A stretch of DNA of 64,000 bases from Halopolyspora algeriensis (GTDB lineage Bacteria; Actinomycetota; Actinomycetes; Mycobacteriales; Pseudonocardiaceae). The stretch spans positions 248,001 to 312,000 of the forward strand of contig NZ_QPJC01000004.1 of assembly GCF_003337235.1 (NCBI RefSeq), read 5' to 3'. The notes under the pieces are model-generated. The model was not told the origin of the DNA. It saw nothing but the letters and a program-made list of their open reading frames with translations, and did not search any database. The position numbers were made by a program, and so were the translations under genes. Of this stretch, positions 32,717 to 46,261 are shown piece after piece; position 1 is the stretch's first letter, and each line of letters starts with the position of its first letter.

Positions 32717-32897
32717 ACCGTCCTCCTGACGATGACGGGCGCCCCGCTCTGCGCGTCGGACACCCTCGGAATACCCGTCGGCTCACCGGCGCAATCGGCC
32801 ATACGAGCTGCGAGTGCAGCGCTGTCACCCGAGCTCGTGCGGCAGTGGGCGCCCCCGGCCGGCTCGCCGCAGGCCATGCCCACTGCCACAGCCGCGC

Positions 32898-33314
32898 TCA
32901 GTCGACCGACAGAGCCTTCTCCAGGTCGCCGACCTGGGGATCGGGCAGGGCGCGGGCGACATCGGCCATCGCCACCATGCCGACCAACCGGTCCTGGTCG
33001 ATGACGGGAAGCCGCTTCACCTGGTGCTGCGACATGGTCGCCAGTACTTCATCGACGGAGTCGTCGGCACCGACGGTGACCGCCTCGTTCTGGTTGAGGT
33101 CACCGGCCGGGAAAGTTCCGGCGTCGCGACCCTGCCCCATCACCTTGATCACCAGGTCGCGGTCGGTCACCACACCCTTGATCTTGTTGTCGTCACCGGC
33201 GATCGGCAGGGCACCCACACTGTGCTCGGCCATCAGGCGCGCCGCGTCCGCAGCCGTCTGGTCACTACGCACGCATTCCGCGCCCGGGGTCATGATCTCG
33301 CGTGCTGTCGTCAT
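32898..33314 (-). CDS. CBS-domain pair protein
   Basis: A 138-residue protein made of two CBS motifs: TAREIMTPGAECVRSDQTAA with LMAEHSVGALPIAGDDNKIK, then NQNEAVTVGADDSVDEVLAT with HQVKRLPVIDQDRLVGMVAM. Such pairs bind adenosyl nucleotides (AMP, ATP, SAM). Free-standing forms are abundant in actinobacteria and are often stress-induced, as in the hypoxic response protein family. Ribosome site GAGGAG, good ATG. No partner gene is evident. Confidence 0.93.
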   Translation of the reverse strand: MTTAREIMTPGAECVRSDQTAADAARLMAEHSVGALPIAGDDNKIKGVVTDRDLVIKVMGQGRDAGTFPAGDLNQNEAVTVGADDSVDEVLATMSQHQVKRLPVIDQDRLVGMVAMADVARALPDPQVGDLEKALSVD

Positions 33315-33512
33315 CGCGAGTTTCTCCTCTTCAGCTCAGCGTGTCCCAGTAGACGAAGGCTGGGAGTCGACTCCGCACAAAGGTTCTCTCCATGTGGTGC
33401 CCGACGGCGGCGACGGTGAAACCCGAAGAGGAACTCCTTTTTCCGGCGCGCCGCCCCGGAGCGCTCGCTCGCGAGGAGGTGCGCGCCGACCACGAGGTGC
33501 GCCGAAGGAAGA

Positions 33513-34439
33513 CTAGGCCGCTCGGGGAAGCTCCTCCTGCTCCGAGAACGCCTCCGCGGACCGCGCGGGCGCGTTCCGGTGCCGGATGACGGCATTGCGC
33601 ACCATCCACCCCAGCGTCACGACCCAGGCCAGGGCACCCCCCATGAACAGGCCGGCACGGACCGGCCCGGACAGCCCCACCACCTCCAGCAGGATCCCCA
33701 TGTTGGTGAGGACGATGAGCCCGCCCGCGCCGATGCCGAGAAGCCTGCTCGGCAGGATGCGAACCAGCCACGCCGCCAAAGGGGCGGCGAGCATGCCACC
33801 GACCAGCAATCCCGCGATCACGGTGCCCGACAGTGCACCGCCGCCGAGCGTGGTCAGGAACCCGGCGCTGGCTCCCAGGGAGACCACCAGCTCGCTGGTG
33901 TTCACCGATCCGACGGTGCGGCGCGGGATCATCCGGCCGGTGGTCAGCAGTGTCGAGGTGGTGACCGGTCCCCAGCCACCGCCTCCGGTGGCGTCGACGA
34001 ACCCCGCGACCATCCCCAGCGGCGCCAGCCACCGTCGCCCCGCGGGCGTGAGCGTGCTGCTGCGCACCGGTTGCTGCCGCACGGAGAACCGCAGCAGCAC
34101 ATACATCCCGAGCGCCAGCAGCAGCGCGGCCATCCACGTCTTCCCGGCCGCGATGGCCACCGAGGCCAGTATCGTCGCTCCGGCGAACCCACCGATCGCC
34201 CCCGGAACGGCCAGCCAGCCGACCACCGGCCAGTCGACGTTGTCGAGGCGCCAGTGCGAGATCCCCGACACCACGGCGGTGCCGATCTTGGCGAGATGCA
34301 CCGACGCCGAGGCCATCGCCGGGACGGTACCCACGGCCAGCAGGCCGGTCGTGGCTGTCACACCGAAGCCCATCCCCAGGGAGCCGTCCACCAGCTGCGC
34401 CAGGAAACCGGCCAGGGCGACGAGCACCAAAGCAACCAT
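33513..34439 (-). CDS. TauE/SafE-family sulfite exporter-like membrane protein
   Basis: A 308-residue protein with about eight transmembrane helices in two repeats. The TauE/SafE repeats start LAGFLAQLVDGSLGMGFGVT and GMVAGFVDATGGGGWGPVTT, with their G-x-G-rich turns. Family members export sulfite, taurine-derived sulfonates or other anions. The gene lies 154 bases downstream of an Rrf2-type regulator gene on the same strand, and the gap holds an imperfect inverted repeat, so Rrf2 control in response to sulfur state is likely. The C-terminus is short and polar. Confidence 0.92.
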   Translation of the reverse strand: MVALVLVALAGFLAQLVDGSLGMGFGVTATTGLLAVGTVPAMASASVHLAKIGTAVVSGISHWRLDNVDWPVVGWLAVPGAIGGFAGATILASVAIAAGKTWMAALLLALGMYVLLRFSVRQQPVRSSTLTPAGRRWLAPLGMVAGFVDATGGGGWGPVTTSTLLTTGRMIPRRTVGSVNTSELVVSLGASAGFLTTLGGGALSGTVIAGLLVGGMLAAPLAAWLVRILPSRLLGIGAGGLIVLTNMGILLEVVGLSGPVRAGLFMGGALAWVVTLGWMVRNAVIRHRNAPARSAEAFSEQEELPRAA

Positions 34440-34504
34440 GGAGCTGTCTCCAGACCCTCTCGTCGCGCCGCTCCCTCGAGCCGCACCGACGTAATTGCGA
34501 ACAA

Positions 34505-34525
34505 AGTCTATAGGGACAGTACACT
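34505..34525. promoter_or_regulatory. Candidate Rrf2-family operator
   Basis: AGTCTA and TACACT arms around a 9-base centre, pairing at 5 of 6 positions, 66 bases upstream of the TauE start and downstream of the Rrf2 gene. It is AT-rich against local DNA. Confidence 0.5.
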
Positions 34526-34593
34526 TTGACGCCGCGTCGCAAACAGCCTTCCCGGATTGCGGGACGACACGGAGCGGGTTGTTCAGGAGCGGC

Positions 34594-35052
34594 TCAGCGG
34601 GACTCCCACACTCCGGTCTCGCTGGTGCGTGCGGCGATCTCGGCGGGCAGCTCCCCGGCGACGAGTTGCGCGACGGTCACGTCTTCGAGCACCTCACGCA
34701 GGCTACTGCGTACCGCGATCCAGACTTCCTGCAGAACCGACACCGACGGGTCGTACGAGACCGACTCCGGCCGCAGGCCGTGCACGCTGACCAGGGGGCC
34801 ATCGGTGGCCCGGATCACGTCCGCCATCGAGATCGACTCGGCCGGGCGGGCCAGCACCCATCCCCCGGACTGCCCACGCCTGCTGGCGACCACACCGGCA
34901 CGCCGCAGGTCCGACAACACCGCCTGCAGGAAGTTGCGAGGAATCCGCTGCGCGGCAGCCACATCCTCCGCACTCACCGGATGCCCCGAATCCGCGCGTG
35001 CGATCTCCACGAGCGCGCGTACCGCGTAATCCACCTTGGCCGAAATGCGCAT
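34594..35052 (-). CDS. Rrf2-family transcriptional regulator without cysteines
   Basis: A 152-residue winged-helix regulator: MRISAKVDYAVRALVEIARA, then RIPRNFLQAVLSDLRRAGVV and the wing SRRGQSGGWVLARP. IscR/NsrR relatives bind Fe-S clusters through three Cys, but this protein has no Cys at all, so it resembles the CymR/cysteine-metabolism branch that senses through protein or small-ligand contacts. Adjacent to a TauE exporter, it probably represses it. The start ATG is preceded by a weak site. gltD lies on the same strand upstream, behind a strong hairpin. Confidence 0.92.
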   Translation of the reverse strand: MRISAKVDYAVRALVEIARADSGHPVSAEDVAAAQRIPRNFLQAVLSDLRRAGVVASRRGQSGGWVLARPAESISMADVIRATDGPLVSVHGLRPESVSYDPSVSVLQEVWIAVRSSLREVLEDVTVAQLVAGELPAEIAARTSETGVWESR

Positions 35053-35136
35053 GTGCTCAATTCTTCACCACCGGCTGCACCGGACTCGACAAGAACCCGC
35101 CGAGCCCGTCGCCGATGCGGTCGCAACCACGACGAA

Positions 35137-35168
35137 GCGCCGGACCCGAGCACACTCGGGCCCGGCGC
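35137..35168 (-). terminator. Terminator of the gltBD operon
   Basis: A 14-bp GC-rich stem (GCGCCGG-G-CCCGAG with CTCGGG-T-CCGGCGC) and a 4-base loop, 40 bases after the gltD stop and lacking a T-tract, a style common in actinobacteria. Confidence 0.75.
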
Positions 35169-35207
35169 AGTCCGCCCATTTTCACCCGCCGGTCGATTCG
35201 AAAGGCC

Positions 35208-36651
35208 TCAGCTCAGGGGCCGGTCGGTGGGCTCGATCGGCGACGGCAGCATGTCGCGGCCGGTCAGGTAGTGATCCACTCCGGCAGCCGCCGAACGGCC
35301 CTCGGAAATGGCCCACACGATCAACGACTGGCCCCGGCCCATGTCCCCGGCCGTGAACACTCCGTCCACCGTGGTCATGAAGGAACCGTCGCGCACCACG
35401 TTGCCCCGGCCGTCGAGCTCGACGCCGAGGTCGTCGATCAAGCCCTCGCGTTCGGGGCCGACGAAACCCATCGCCAACAGCGCCAGATCACAGGGAATCT
35501 CCTGCTCGGTGCCCTCGACGGGGACGAACGTGCCGCCCTCCCGGCGGACCTCCACCAGCCGCAGCGCACGCACCTCGCCCTGCTCGTCACCCACGAATTC
35601 CTGGCTGTTGACCGAGAAGAGCCGCTCGCCGCCCTCCTCGTGCGCCGAGGAGACGCGATAGAGCATCGGGTAGGTCGGCCACGGCTGGCTGTCGGGCCGC
35701 TCCGACGGCGGGGTGGGCATGATCTCCAGCTGGGTCACCGAGGCCGCGCCCTGACGGTGCGCGGTCCCCAGGCAGTCCGCCCCGGTGTCACCGCCGCCGA
35801 TGACCACCACGTGCTTGCCCGCGGCGCTGATCGGCGACTCGGTGAGATCCCCTTCCTGTACGCGGTTGGCCGGCGGCAGGTACTCCATGGCCTGGTGCAC
35901 ACCATCCAGGTCGCGGCCGGGGATCGGCAGGTCCCGCGCCCTGGTCGACCCGCCCGCGAGCACCACGGCATCGTGGTCCGATCGCAGCTGCTCGGCCGTG
36001 AGGTCGACCCCGGCGTTGACGCCGGAGCGGAACTTCGTCCCTTCCGAGCGCATCTGCCCCAGCCTCCGGTCGAGGCGATGCTTTTCCATTTTGAACTCGG
36101 GGATGCCGTAGCGCAGCAGCCCGCCGATGCGGTCGGCACGCTCGTAGACCACGACTTCGTGACCCGCCCGGGTCAACTGCTGGGCAGCAGCCAGTCCGGC
36201 CGGTCCCGAACCGACCACGGCGACCCGCTTGCCGGTGAGCATGGCGGGGGGCTGGGGCTGCACCCACCCCTCGTCCCAGGCCCGGTCGATGATCTCGATC
36301 TCGACCTGCTTGATGGTCACCGCATCCGAGTTGATGCCCAGCACGCACGCGGCCTCGCACGGCGCGGGACACAGCGTGCCGGTGAACTCCGGGAAGTTGT
36401 TCGTGGCGTGCAGCCGTTCGATCGCCGACCGCCAGTCCTCCCGCCACACCAGGTCGTTCCATTCCGGGATGAGGTTGCCCAGCGGGCAGCCCTGGTGGCA
36501 GAACGGGATCCCGCAGTCCATGCAGCGGCCGGCCTGCTTCTGCAGGTCCTGATGAGCGAACTCCTGATAGACCTCGCGCCAGTCCTTGATGCGGATGTCC
36601 ACCGGCCGGCGCTGCGGCGTCTGGCGCGGCGTGGTCAGAAAGCCCTTCGGG

Positions 36652-36659
<8 letters not shown>
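35208..36659 (-). CDS. gltD: Glutamate synthase small subunit
   Basis: A 483-residue NAD(P)H-dependent subunit of GOGAT. The N-terminal Fe-S domain is [18 protein letters not shown] and [15 protein letters not shown]. The FAD site is [17 protein letters not shown] and the NADPH site is [16 protein letters not shown]. It closes with [20 protein letters not shown]. It feeds electrons to GltB, which makes two glutamates from glutamine and 2-oxoglutarate. The ATG lies inside the end of gltB (8-base overlap), so the pair is translationally coupled. The frame is open upstream, but homology starts here. Confidence 0.97.
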
Positions 36660-41232
<4,573 letters not shown>

Positions 41233-41594
41233 GTGCCCCTCCCGTCTCAATGAACAGGCTGCACGAGGGTCGAAATCACTCGTCGGAGCCCGCAAGTACC
41301 TTTCCGGTACTGACTAGAAGGATGCGCCGTTGCACACTTGGTCAGTTCGCGGCACTGTACAGACTACAGGAGCCCGAGAACAGACTCGCGTAATATACGC
41401 TACAACCAGACGCCTCTTTCCACATTCCGGACACCGCGATGCCCGGCGGCGACTGCACCGAATGGCCGAACGTGAAATGTTCTGCCGAACGGGCGAACGC
41501 AAAAAAATTTGCCGGAGTGCCCGAACGCGAAAAATCTTACCGGATTTCCGAACGTGCCGGCCTTCACACGGCGGAGAGGCGTTCGGCACGCGCG
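41233..41594 (-). promoter_or_regulatory. gltB upstream region with CGAACG repeats
   Basis: No gene recognised. Five CGAACG words, mostly within CCGAACG(T/C)GAAA-type contexts, occur between about 41465 and 41555, with A-rich tracts after several. This DNA is notably less GC-rich than the neighbourhood. It lies 230-330 bases before gltB and could hold its promoter, a nitrogen-regulator site or an mRNA leader. Confidence 0.4.
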
Positions 41595-41798
41595 TCAGCG
41601 GCTTTCGGCCACCGACTTCAGTGCGTGCACCGTGCGTTCGATGTTGCGCTGGTCGGCCGCATCCCGGTCGGCCTCTCCGGTGATCTCGGCGCTGACCGAG
41701 ACGTATCGGTCCGGACGGCGATTCCAGGTGCGCTCGGCGACCCGGGCCGGCACATCCAGGTCGGTGATCAGCCGGTAGAGCTCACCCGCTCCGGGCAC
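41595..41798 (-). CDS. Small protein overlapping the MBL gene
   Basis: A 67-residue candidate, GELYRLITDLDVPARVAERT then RRPDRYVSVSAEITGEADRD and a final helix NIERTVHALKSVAES. The sequence has plausible strand-helix alternation but no known family. The GTG start overlaps the MBL stop by 17 bases, consistent with coupling. It is the only sensible frame in the interval. Confidence 0.45.
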   Translation of the reverse strand: MPGAGELYRLITDLDVPARVAERTWNRRPDRYVSVSAEITGEADRDAADQRNIERTVHALKSVAESR

Positions 41799-42600
41799 CG
41801 CTGCGGTTCTCCCGCTGCGGGAGCTCGACCTCCTCACCGCGGGAGATCGTGCGGATCCGGCTGCGGGCCGAGTACCGCTCACACTCGCGGCGGAACTCCT
41901 CCGGGGAGGAACGGAAAACGGTGTAATCGTCGAAATGGACGGGCAGCGCCGTACTCGGCCGCATGGCCCGAACCAGCCCGGCTCCCTGGCGGCCGTCCAT
42001 GGTGACCAGCACCCCCAGGATCCTGGTGCCGCCGAGGTGCACGATCATGGCATCGATGTCCGGGAAGCGCTGCGGGATCTCCCACAGCGCGGAGCGAAAC
42101 AGCGTATCTCCGGTGATGTACAGCCGCAGCTCGGTGCTCCCGTCCCGCACGTAGTCCACGATGCTTCCCATCACCGGGGGCAGGAGACGGTGGAACCCTG
42201 CGGGACCGTGCTGTGCGGGTACGGCGGTGACGCGGACGTGCTCACTCCCCCGCTGGAGCGTCTCCGCCTGCCAGGGATGCAGGCCCTGCGCCTCGGAGAA
42301 CCCCCACTTCGACAACCGGCGTGCCGCGTGCGGCGTGGTCAGCACCGGGGTCTCGCGCGCAAGCCCCCGCCGTGCACGGCGATCGAAGTGATCTCCGTGC
42401 ATGTGCGACAGCACCACCGCATCGAGTTCCGGTAACTGCTCGATGCCCCACGCCGGTTCCGTGCAGCGCTTCGCAAACAGGCCGTAACCCAGATAGGCAC
42501 GCTCGCCGCGGTGCAGGAAGTTCGGGTCGGTCAGCAGGGTCACACTGCCGAGCCGCAGGAGAACGGTGGCGGTGCCGATGAAGGTCATGGTGGCGCGCAT
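41782..42600 (-). CDS. Metallo-beta-lactamase-fold hydrolase
   Basis: A 272-residue MBL-superfamily enzyme of the UlaG/YfhI-like branch. The metal motif is AVVLSHMHGDHFDRRARR (H-x-H-x-D-H), with VTAVPAQHGPAG, RLYITGDTLFRSALW and the terminal PVHFDDYTVF giving the remaining ligands. The start MRATMTFIGTATVLLRLGSV is the usual first strand. The substrate may be an ester, lactone or phosphodiester; it is not determinable. The family supports a hydrolase rather than a true beta-lactamase. Confidence 0.92.
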   Translation of the reverse strand: MRATMTFIGTATVLLRLGSVTLLTDPNFLHRGERAYLGYGLFAKRCTEPAWGIEQLPELDAVVLSHMHGDHFDRRARRGLARETPVLTTPHAARRLSKWGFSEAQGLHPWQAETLQRGSEHVRVTAVPAQHGPAGFHRLLPPVMGSIVDYVRDGSTELRLYITGDTLFRSALWEIPQRFPDIDAMIVHLGGTRILGVLVTMDGRQGAGLVRAMRPSTALPVHFDDYTVFRSSPEEFRRECERYSARSRIRTISRGEEVELPQRENRSGARSG

Positions 42601-42875
42601 GGTCGTGACTCCTCGACATCTCGTGGAGCAGTCCGGGCGAACAGAGCGGGACACGCCTGCAGATCCGGGGCGCGGCATCGGCAATGCCGGATCGCTCCGG
42701 TCCTCACCCGAAAACACTTCCCGTACCGCCGGACGGCTACCCGGTGCGAAGCGGTCCGAACCGGCGCGGCCGGGCAGTGTGTATCGCCTGGGAGCTCGTG
42801 GCCGGTTGGCGCGCTCCCTGCTGGGTACTCCTCGGGGGTGGTGACTGCACACGGCAGTGAGGAGACAACCGGGAC

Positions 42876-43214
42876 ATGAACGAGACCAAGGCAAGCGGTG
42901 AGGATTCCTGGCAGCAGCTCAGCCGGGCACTGACCGACGTGGCCGCGGCGTGGCGCAGGGCGGGCACCTCCCAGGCGGAGTCCGGCCCCGAAAGCACCCC
43001 TGCCATCCACCAACTCGAGCGGACCGAGGCGCACGCTCTCGCCCGGTCCGGCTACGAGGCGGTCGAAGCTCTGGCCGGACTTGCCACGGTGCTGTCCGCG
43101 CAGCAGGACGCGGTGCATGCGTGGGAATCGGCCCAGCAAGCTCAACGTGAGGTCTGGCGGCACTGGCGCGTGGCCATGGACGCTCAACTGCCCGACGAGG
43201 ACACCCCGCCCTGA
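42876..43214 (+). CDS. Hypothetical helical protein
   Basis: A 112-residue Ala/Glu/Gln-rich soluble protein, probably all helix: SWQQLSRALTDVAAAWRRAG then AVHAWESAQQAQREVWRHWR. No domain is recognised. The ATG has a GGAGACAAC site and the gene is 81 bases ahead of a membrane protein gene in the same direction. Moderately supported by codon bias. Confidence 0.6.
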   Translation: MNETKASGEDSWQQLSRALTDVAAAWRRAGTSQAESGPESTPAIHQLERTEAHALARSGYEAVEALAGLATVLSAQQDAVHAWESAQQAQREVWRHWRVAMDAQLPDEDTPP

Positions 43215-43294
43215 GGTACGGCCGGACGGCCGCGCCGGAGAGGTCCCGAGGACGACCATGCATGCGATCACTCTTTCGAGCGGATACCCGAAAC

Positions 43295-43894
43295 ATGAAT
43301 GACAGAGGAAATCACCACCGCTCGGCGCGGATGCGCACGCGGGCGATGGCCGTGTTCCGGCGCGGTGCCGTGCACGGTCTTGCGGCCGGAAGTATCGGCG
43401 TCGCCGTGATGACACTGGGCGAGAAATGCGAACAGCGCTGGACGGGCCGGCCGGACTCGCACGTGCCGGGCCGCACCATGGCGCGGTTGCTCGGCTCGCC
43501 CACGCCACCGAAGAAGCTGAACCTGCTGATGCATCTCGGCCAGGGGGCGCTGCTGGGCATGCTCCGGGGCGTGATGGCGGACTCGGGACTGCGCGGACCA
43601 TGGGCCTCGGTGATGTTCGCCGTGGTCCGCCTGACCAATGACCAGACCCTGGAAAACGCCAGCGGTGTCGGCGCCCCGCCGTGGACATGGCCCCGGGACG
43701 AACTGGCGGTCGACCTGGTGCACAAGACCGTCTACGCCCTGACAACGGGGTTCGTGGCCGACCTGCTGGCCGCCCGGATCGGTCCCGGGCCGGGCTTGCA
43801 GCACGCCCGGCTCCGACACGGACGCCACCCCGACATCGGTCCGGTGGAGCCGTTGGCGGAACCGTCCTCCGGACAGGAGAGCGAGCGGCCGTGA
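43295..43894 (+). CDS. Predicted membrane protein
   Basis: A protein of about 199 residues. A hydrophobic helix (AVHGLAAGSIGVAVMTLG) is followed by EKCEQRWTGRPDSHVPGRTM, a second helix region (MHLGQGALLGMLRGVMADSG) and WASVMFAVVRLTNDQTLENA. The pattern recalls actinobacterial YagU/DUF1440-like membrane proteins with conserved G and W residues. Function unknown. Alternative starts are the GTG/ATG at 43262 and the Met at 43330. Confidence 0.7.
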   Translation: MNDRGNHHRSARMRTRAMAVFRRGAVHGLAAGSIGVAVMTLGEKCEQRWTGRPDSHVPGRTMARLLGSPTPPKKLNLLMHLGQGALLGMLRGVMADSGLRGPWASVMFAVVRLTNDQTLENASGVGAPPWTWPRDELAVDLVHKTVYALTTGFVADLLAARIGPGPGLQHARLRHGRHPDIGPVEPLAEPSSGQESERP

Positions 43895-44072
43895 CCCGGT
43901 GAGATCCGCGGCCCGCCCCGGTCCCGGAACACGAGGACCGGAGCGGGCTGCTTCTCCGAGGTCTCTTTCGATCCGCAGGTACGCGGACACACCGAACTGC
44001 ACGAGTTCCCGACCCGCCGCTGACGCCGCACCACCGTCTCCGGGAATTGCCGGCGCGCAGCAGCACCGTACC

Positions 44073-45449
44073 GTGAGGAAGGTGAGCACGGAGCTGAGCC
44101 AAGCGCCGGAGCACCGCTCGGAGCGTCCTCGGTGGCGGCATGTCCGCCCATTGCTCGCCGACCTGGCCGTGGTGCTCGCCGGGGCCTGGTTGGTGTGGCA
44201 GGCCGGAGTCGTCGGACAACGGCTGCTCGACCGGGGCGTCAACCTGTTCCTCGACTTCCCTCCGCTGTTCGCGAGCTGGGCTCCCCACACCGGCCCCGGC
44301 ACGATCCCGGCGATCCTGCTCGCGCTCACCGTCGTCCTGGGCGGCCCGGCCGTGGCCGCACGTCTGCGCTGGGCGCCGCTGCTGGTGGTCACCTACCTGA
44401 CCACGTTGGCGTGGACGGTCGCCATGACCCTCATCGACGGGTGGCGGCACGGCGTTCTGGACAAGCTCGCGGGCAACAAGAACTACCTGGCCGAGATCGA
44501 CCGCGTCGACAGCGTGCCGGTGATGCTGTCGAACTTCACCGACAACATCCTGCTGGGGCCGGGGTCGTGGGCGGTGCACGTCGCCGGTCACCCCCCGGGC
44601 GCGCTGCTGGTCTACGTCTGGATGGACCGCATCGGCCTGGGCGGCGTCGTCGCCGGTGCCGCACTGTGCGTGCTCGTCGGGGCGACGGTCGGTGTCGGCA
44701 TCGGTGCGACTCTGCGCGCACTCGGTGAGGAGCACGTGGCTCGCAAGGTGCTGCCGTTCACGGTCCTGATGCCCGGGGTGGTCTGGGTGGGGGTCTCCAC
44801 CGACGGGCTGTTCGCCGGTGTCCTGGCTTCGGGCGTGGCACTGCTGGCCTGCGGCACGACCCGCCGCGGGATCCTCGGAGATCTCGCGGCGCTGGCCGGT
44901 GGTCTGCTGCTGGGCCTCACGCTGTACCTGTCGTACGGTCTCGTCCTGGCCGGGCTGCTTCCGCTGGCCGTGCTCGCACTGACCCGCAGGCTGCGACCGA
45001 GCCTGGCCGCCGTGCTCGGTGTGCTCACGGTGGCAGGCCTGTTCACCGCTGCCGGTTTCCGGTGGTGGGAGGGCTACGAGCTGCTGACGGTTCGCTACTA
45101 CCAGGGCATCGCGTCCGATCGCCCGTACAGCTACTTCGTCTGGGCCAATCTCGCCTGCCTCGTGCTGGCCACGGGTCCCGCTGTGCTGGCCGGGCTGCGG
45201 CGGCTCGCCGCAGCGCCCCGCAGTCTGGCGATCGGAGCCCGCCTGCTGACCTCGGCAACGGTGCTGGCCGTGGCCATCGCCGACCTGTCCGGGATGAGCA
45301 AGGCCGAGGTGGAGCGAATCTGGCTGCCGTTCTCGCTGTGGCTCGTCCTGCCCTGTGCCCTGCTCCCCCAGCGCCAGGTCAAGTGGTGGCTGGCCGCGCA
45401 GGCCCTGCTGGCTCTGTTGATCAATCACCTGCTGCGCACCCGCTGGTGA
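44073..45449 (+). CDS. Polytopic membrane protein (GT-C-like)
   Basis: A protein of about 458 residues with 10-12 predicted helices. A long loop after helix 3 contains GWRHGVLDKLAGNKNYLAEI and VHVAGHPPGALLVYVWMDRI; the AGHPPG string is typical of integral-membrane mannosyl/arabinosyl-type GT-C enzymes and related proteins. No catalytic acid can be assigned with confidence, so glycosyl transfer to a cell-envelope lipid is only a suggestion. The start is uncertain; a GTG at 44082 is also possible. It stands alone before the convergent pterin dehydratase gene. Confidence 0.75.
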   Translation: MRKVSTELSQAPEHRSERPRWRHVRPLLADLAVVLAGAWLVWQAGVVGQRLLDRGVNLFLDFPPLFASWAPHTGPGTIPAILLALTVVLGGPAVAARLRWAPLLVVTYLTTLAWTVAMTLIDGWRHGVLDKLAGNKNYLAEIDRVDSVPVMLSNFTDNILLGPGSWAVHVAGHPPGALLVYVWMDRIGLGGVVAGAALCVLVGATVGVGIGATLRALGEEHVARKVLPFTVLMPGVVWVGVSTDGLFAGVLASGVALLACGTTRRGILGDLAALAGGLLLGLTLYLSYGLVLAGLLPLAVLALTRRLRPSLAAVLGVLTVAGLFTAAGFRWWEGYELLTVRYYQGIASDRPYSYFVWANLACLVLATGPAVLAGLRRLAAAPRSLAIGARLLTSATVLAVAIADLSGMSKAEVERIWLPFSLWLVLPCALLPQRQVKWWLAAQALLALLINHLLRTRW

Positions 45450-45476
45450 ACCGGGTGCTGCCTGCGCCGACCGGGC

Positions 45477-45782
45477 TCAGGGCGTCGCGCGAAGAGCCTC
45501 GATCCGGTCGGCCAGACCCAGGTCGTTCTCGGTCACTCCACCCGCGGAGTGCGTGGTGATGCGCACCGTGAGGTGGTTGTAGTCGTGCACACTCAGATCA
45601 GGGTGGTGGTTGGCCTCGTTGGCCAGGTGCGCAATCGCGTTGGCGAAGGTCATCGTCGCCAGGAAGCCCTTCAGTCGCCACGTCTTGCGCACCACGCCGT
45701 CGCTGTACTCCCACTCGGGGAGTTCGGTCAACCGGTTGTCGATCGTGTCTCGGTCCAGCAGCTCGGGCACGAGGTCCTCCAT
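45477..45782 (-). CDS. 4a-hydroxytetrahydrobiopterin dehydratase (PCD)
   Basis: A 101-residue protein with the PCD active-site run EANHHPDLSVHDYNHLTVRI and THSAGGVTENDLGLADRI. It regenerates the pterin cofactor after aromatic amino-acid hydroxylation, and in some bacteria is a moonlighting cofactor of transcription or molybdopterin-related steps. The start MEDLVPELLDRD suits the family. No aromatic hydroxylase gene lies nearby. Confidence 0.95.
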   Translation of the reverse strand: MEDLVPELLDRDTIDNRLTELPEWEYSDGVVRKTWRLKGFLATMTFANAIAHLANEANHHPDLSVHDYNHLTVRITTHSAGGVTENDLGLADRIEALRATP

Positions 45783-45834
45783 TCTTCATCGCGGGCGGTT
45801 TCGGAAACGACAGCGGGAACAGTCACCGACCGGA

Positions 45835-46047
45835 TCAGTTCGGCAGTTCCTCGCCGGGACGCTGCGGCACGGCTCGCTCGACCTCCTCGCTGCTGCCGTG
45901 GCCGTCCTCCGGCAGCGATCCCAGCGTCCGCAGGGCCCGCTCGGCAACTCCGCGGTCCTCGGCGTAGGGTCCCGGATCCGACTCCGCGGCAGGAAACTCC
46001 AGGCCCTGCAGGGCCTTCGCGATACGTCGTTCGTCCGAATCGGTCAC
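45835..46047 (-). CDS. DUF2795-like small protein
   Basis: A 70-residue acidic protein: MTDSDERRIAKALQGLEFPA, ALRTLGSLPEDGHGSSEEVE then RAVPQ. The arrangement of an LxG-F-PA start and a helix before E-V-x-x-AVP resembles DUF2795 proteins, whose function is unknown. The GTG start has a clear GAGGAGAAC site, and a longer frame upstream is not homologous. It lies 52 bases upstream of the PCD gene on the same strand and could be co-transcribed. Confidence 0.7.
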   Translation of the reverse strand: MTDSDERRIAKALQGLEFPAAESDPGPYAEDRGVAERALRTLGSLPEDGHGSSEEVERAVPQRPGEELPN

Positions 46048-46261
46048 CGTCGTTCTCCTCGACGTGATCATCGTAGCGCTCGTGCCGCTCCGGTGGTCCG
46101 CCCTCACGGGTGGACACGCCGGGTCCTCCTCGGACTACCCGTGCAGCCGTCACTCACACCCGACGCCCCCGGATGACGCGGCCGGGGGCGTCCACGAGGT
46201 CGATCACCATGTCGTCGAGGTGGTGATGTCGTCACCGCGGCCCGTCGGGTATGCATGGTCT

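Noticed and set aside
41460-41560. CRISPR-like array
   Set aside because: CGAACG words are only 6-12 bases, with irregular spacing and no spacer-length regularity; no Cas genes.
41314-41589. 91-codon minus-strand frame in the gltB leader
   Set aside because: Arises from the CGAACG repeats; Arg/Ser-rich and lacking a ribosome site or family.
42585-45428. 947-codon open frame opposite the membrane protein genes
   Set aside because: Gln/Arg/Gly-rich reverse frame across several genes on the other strand; not a protein-like sequence.
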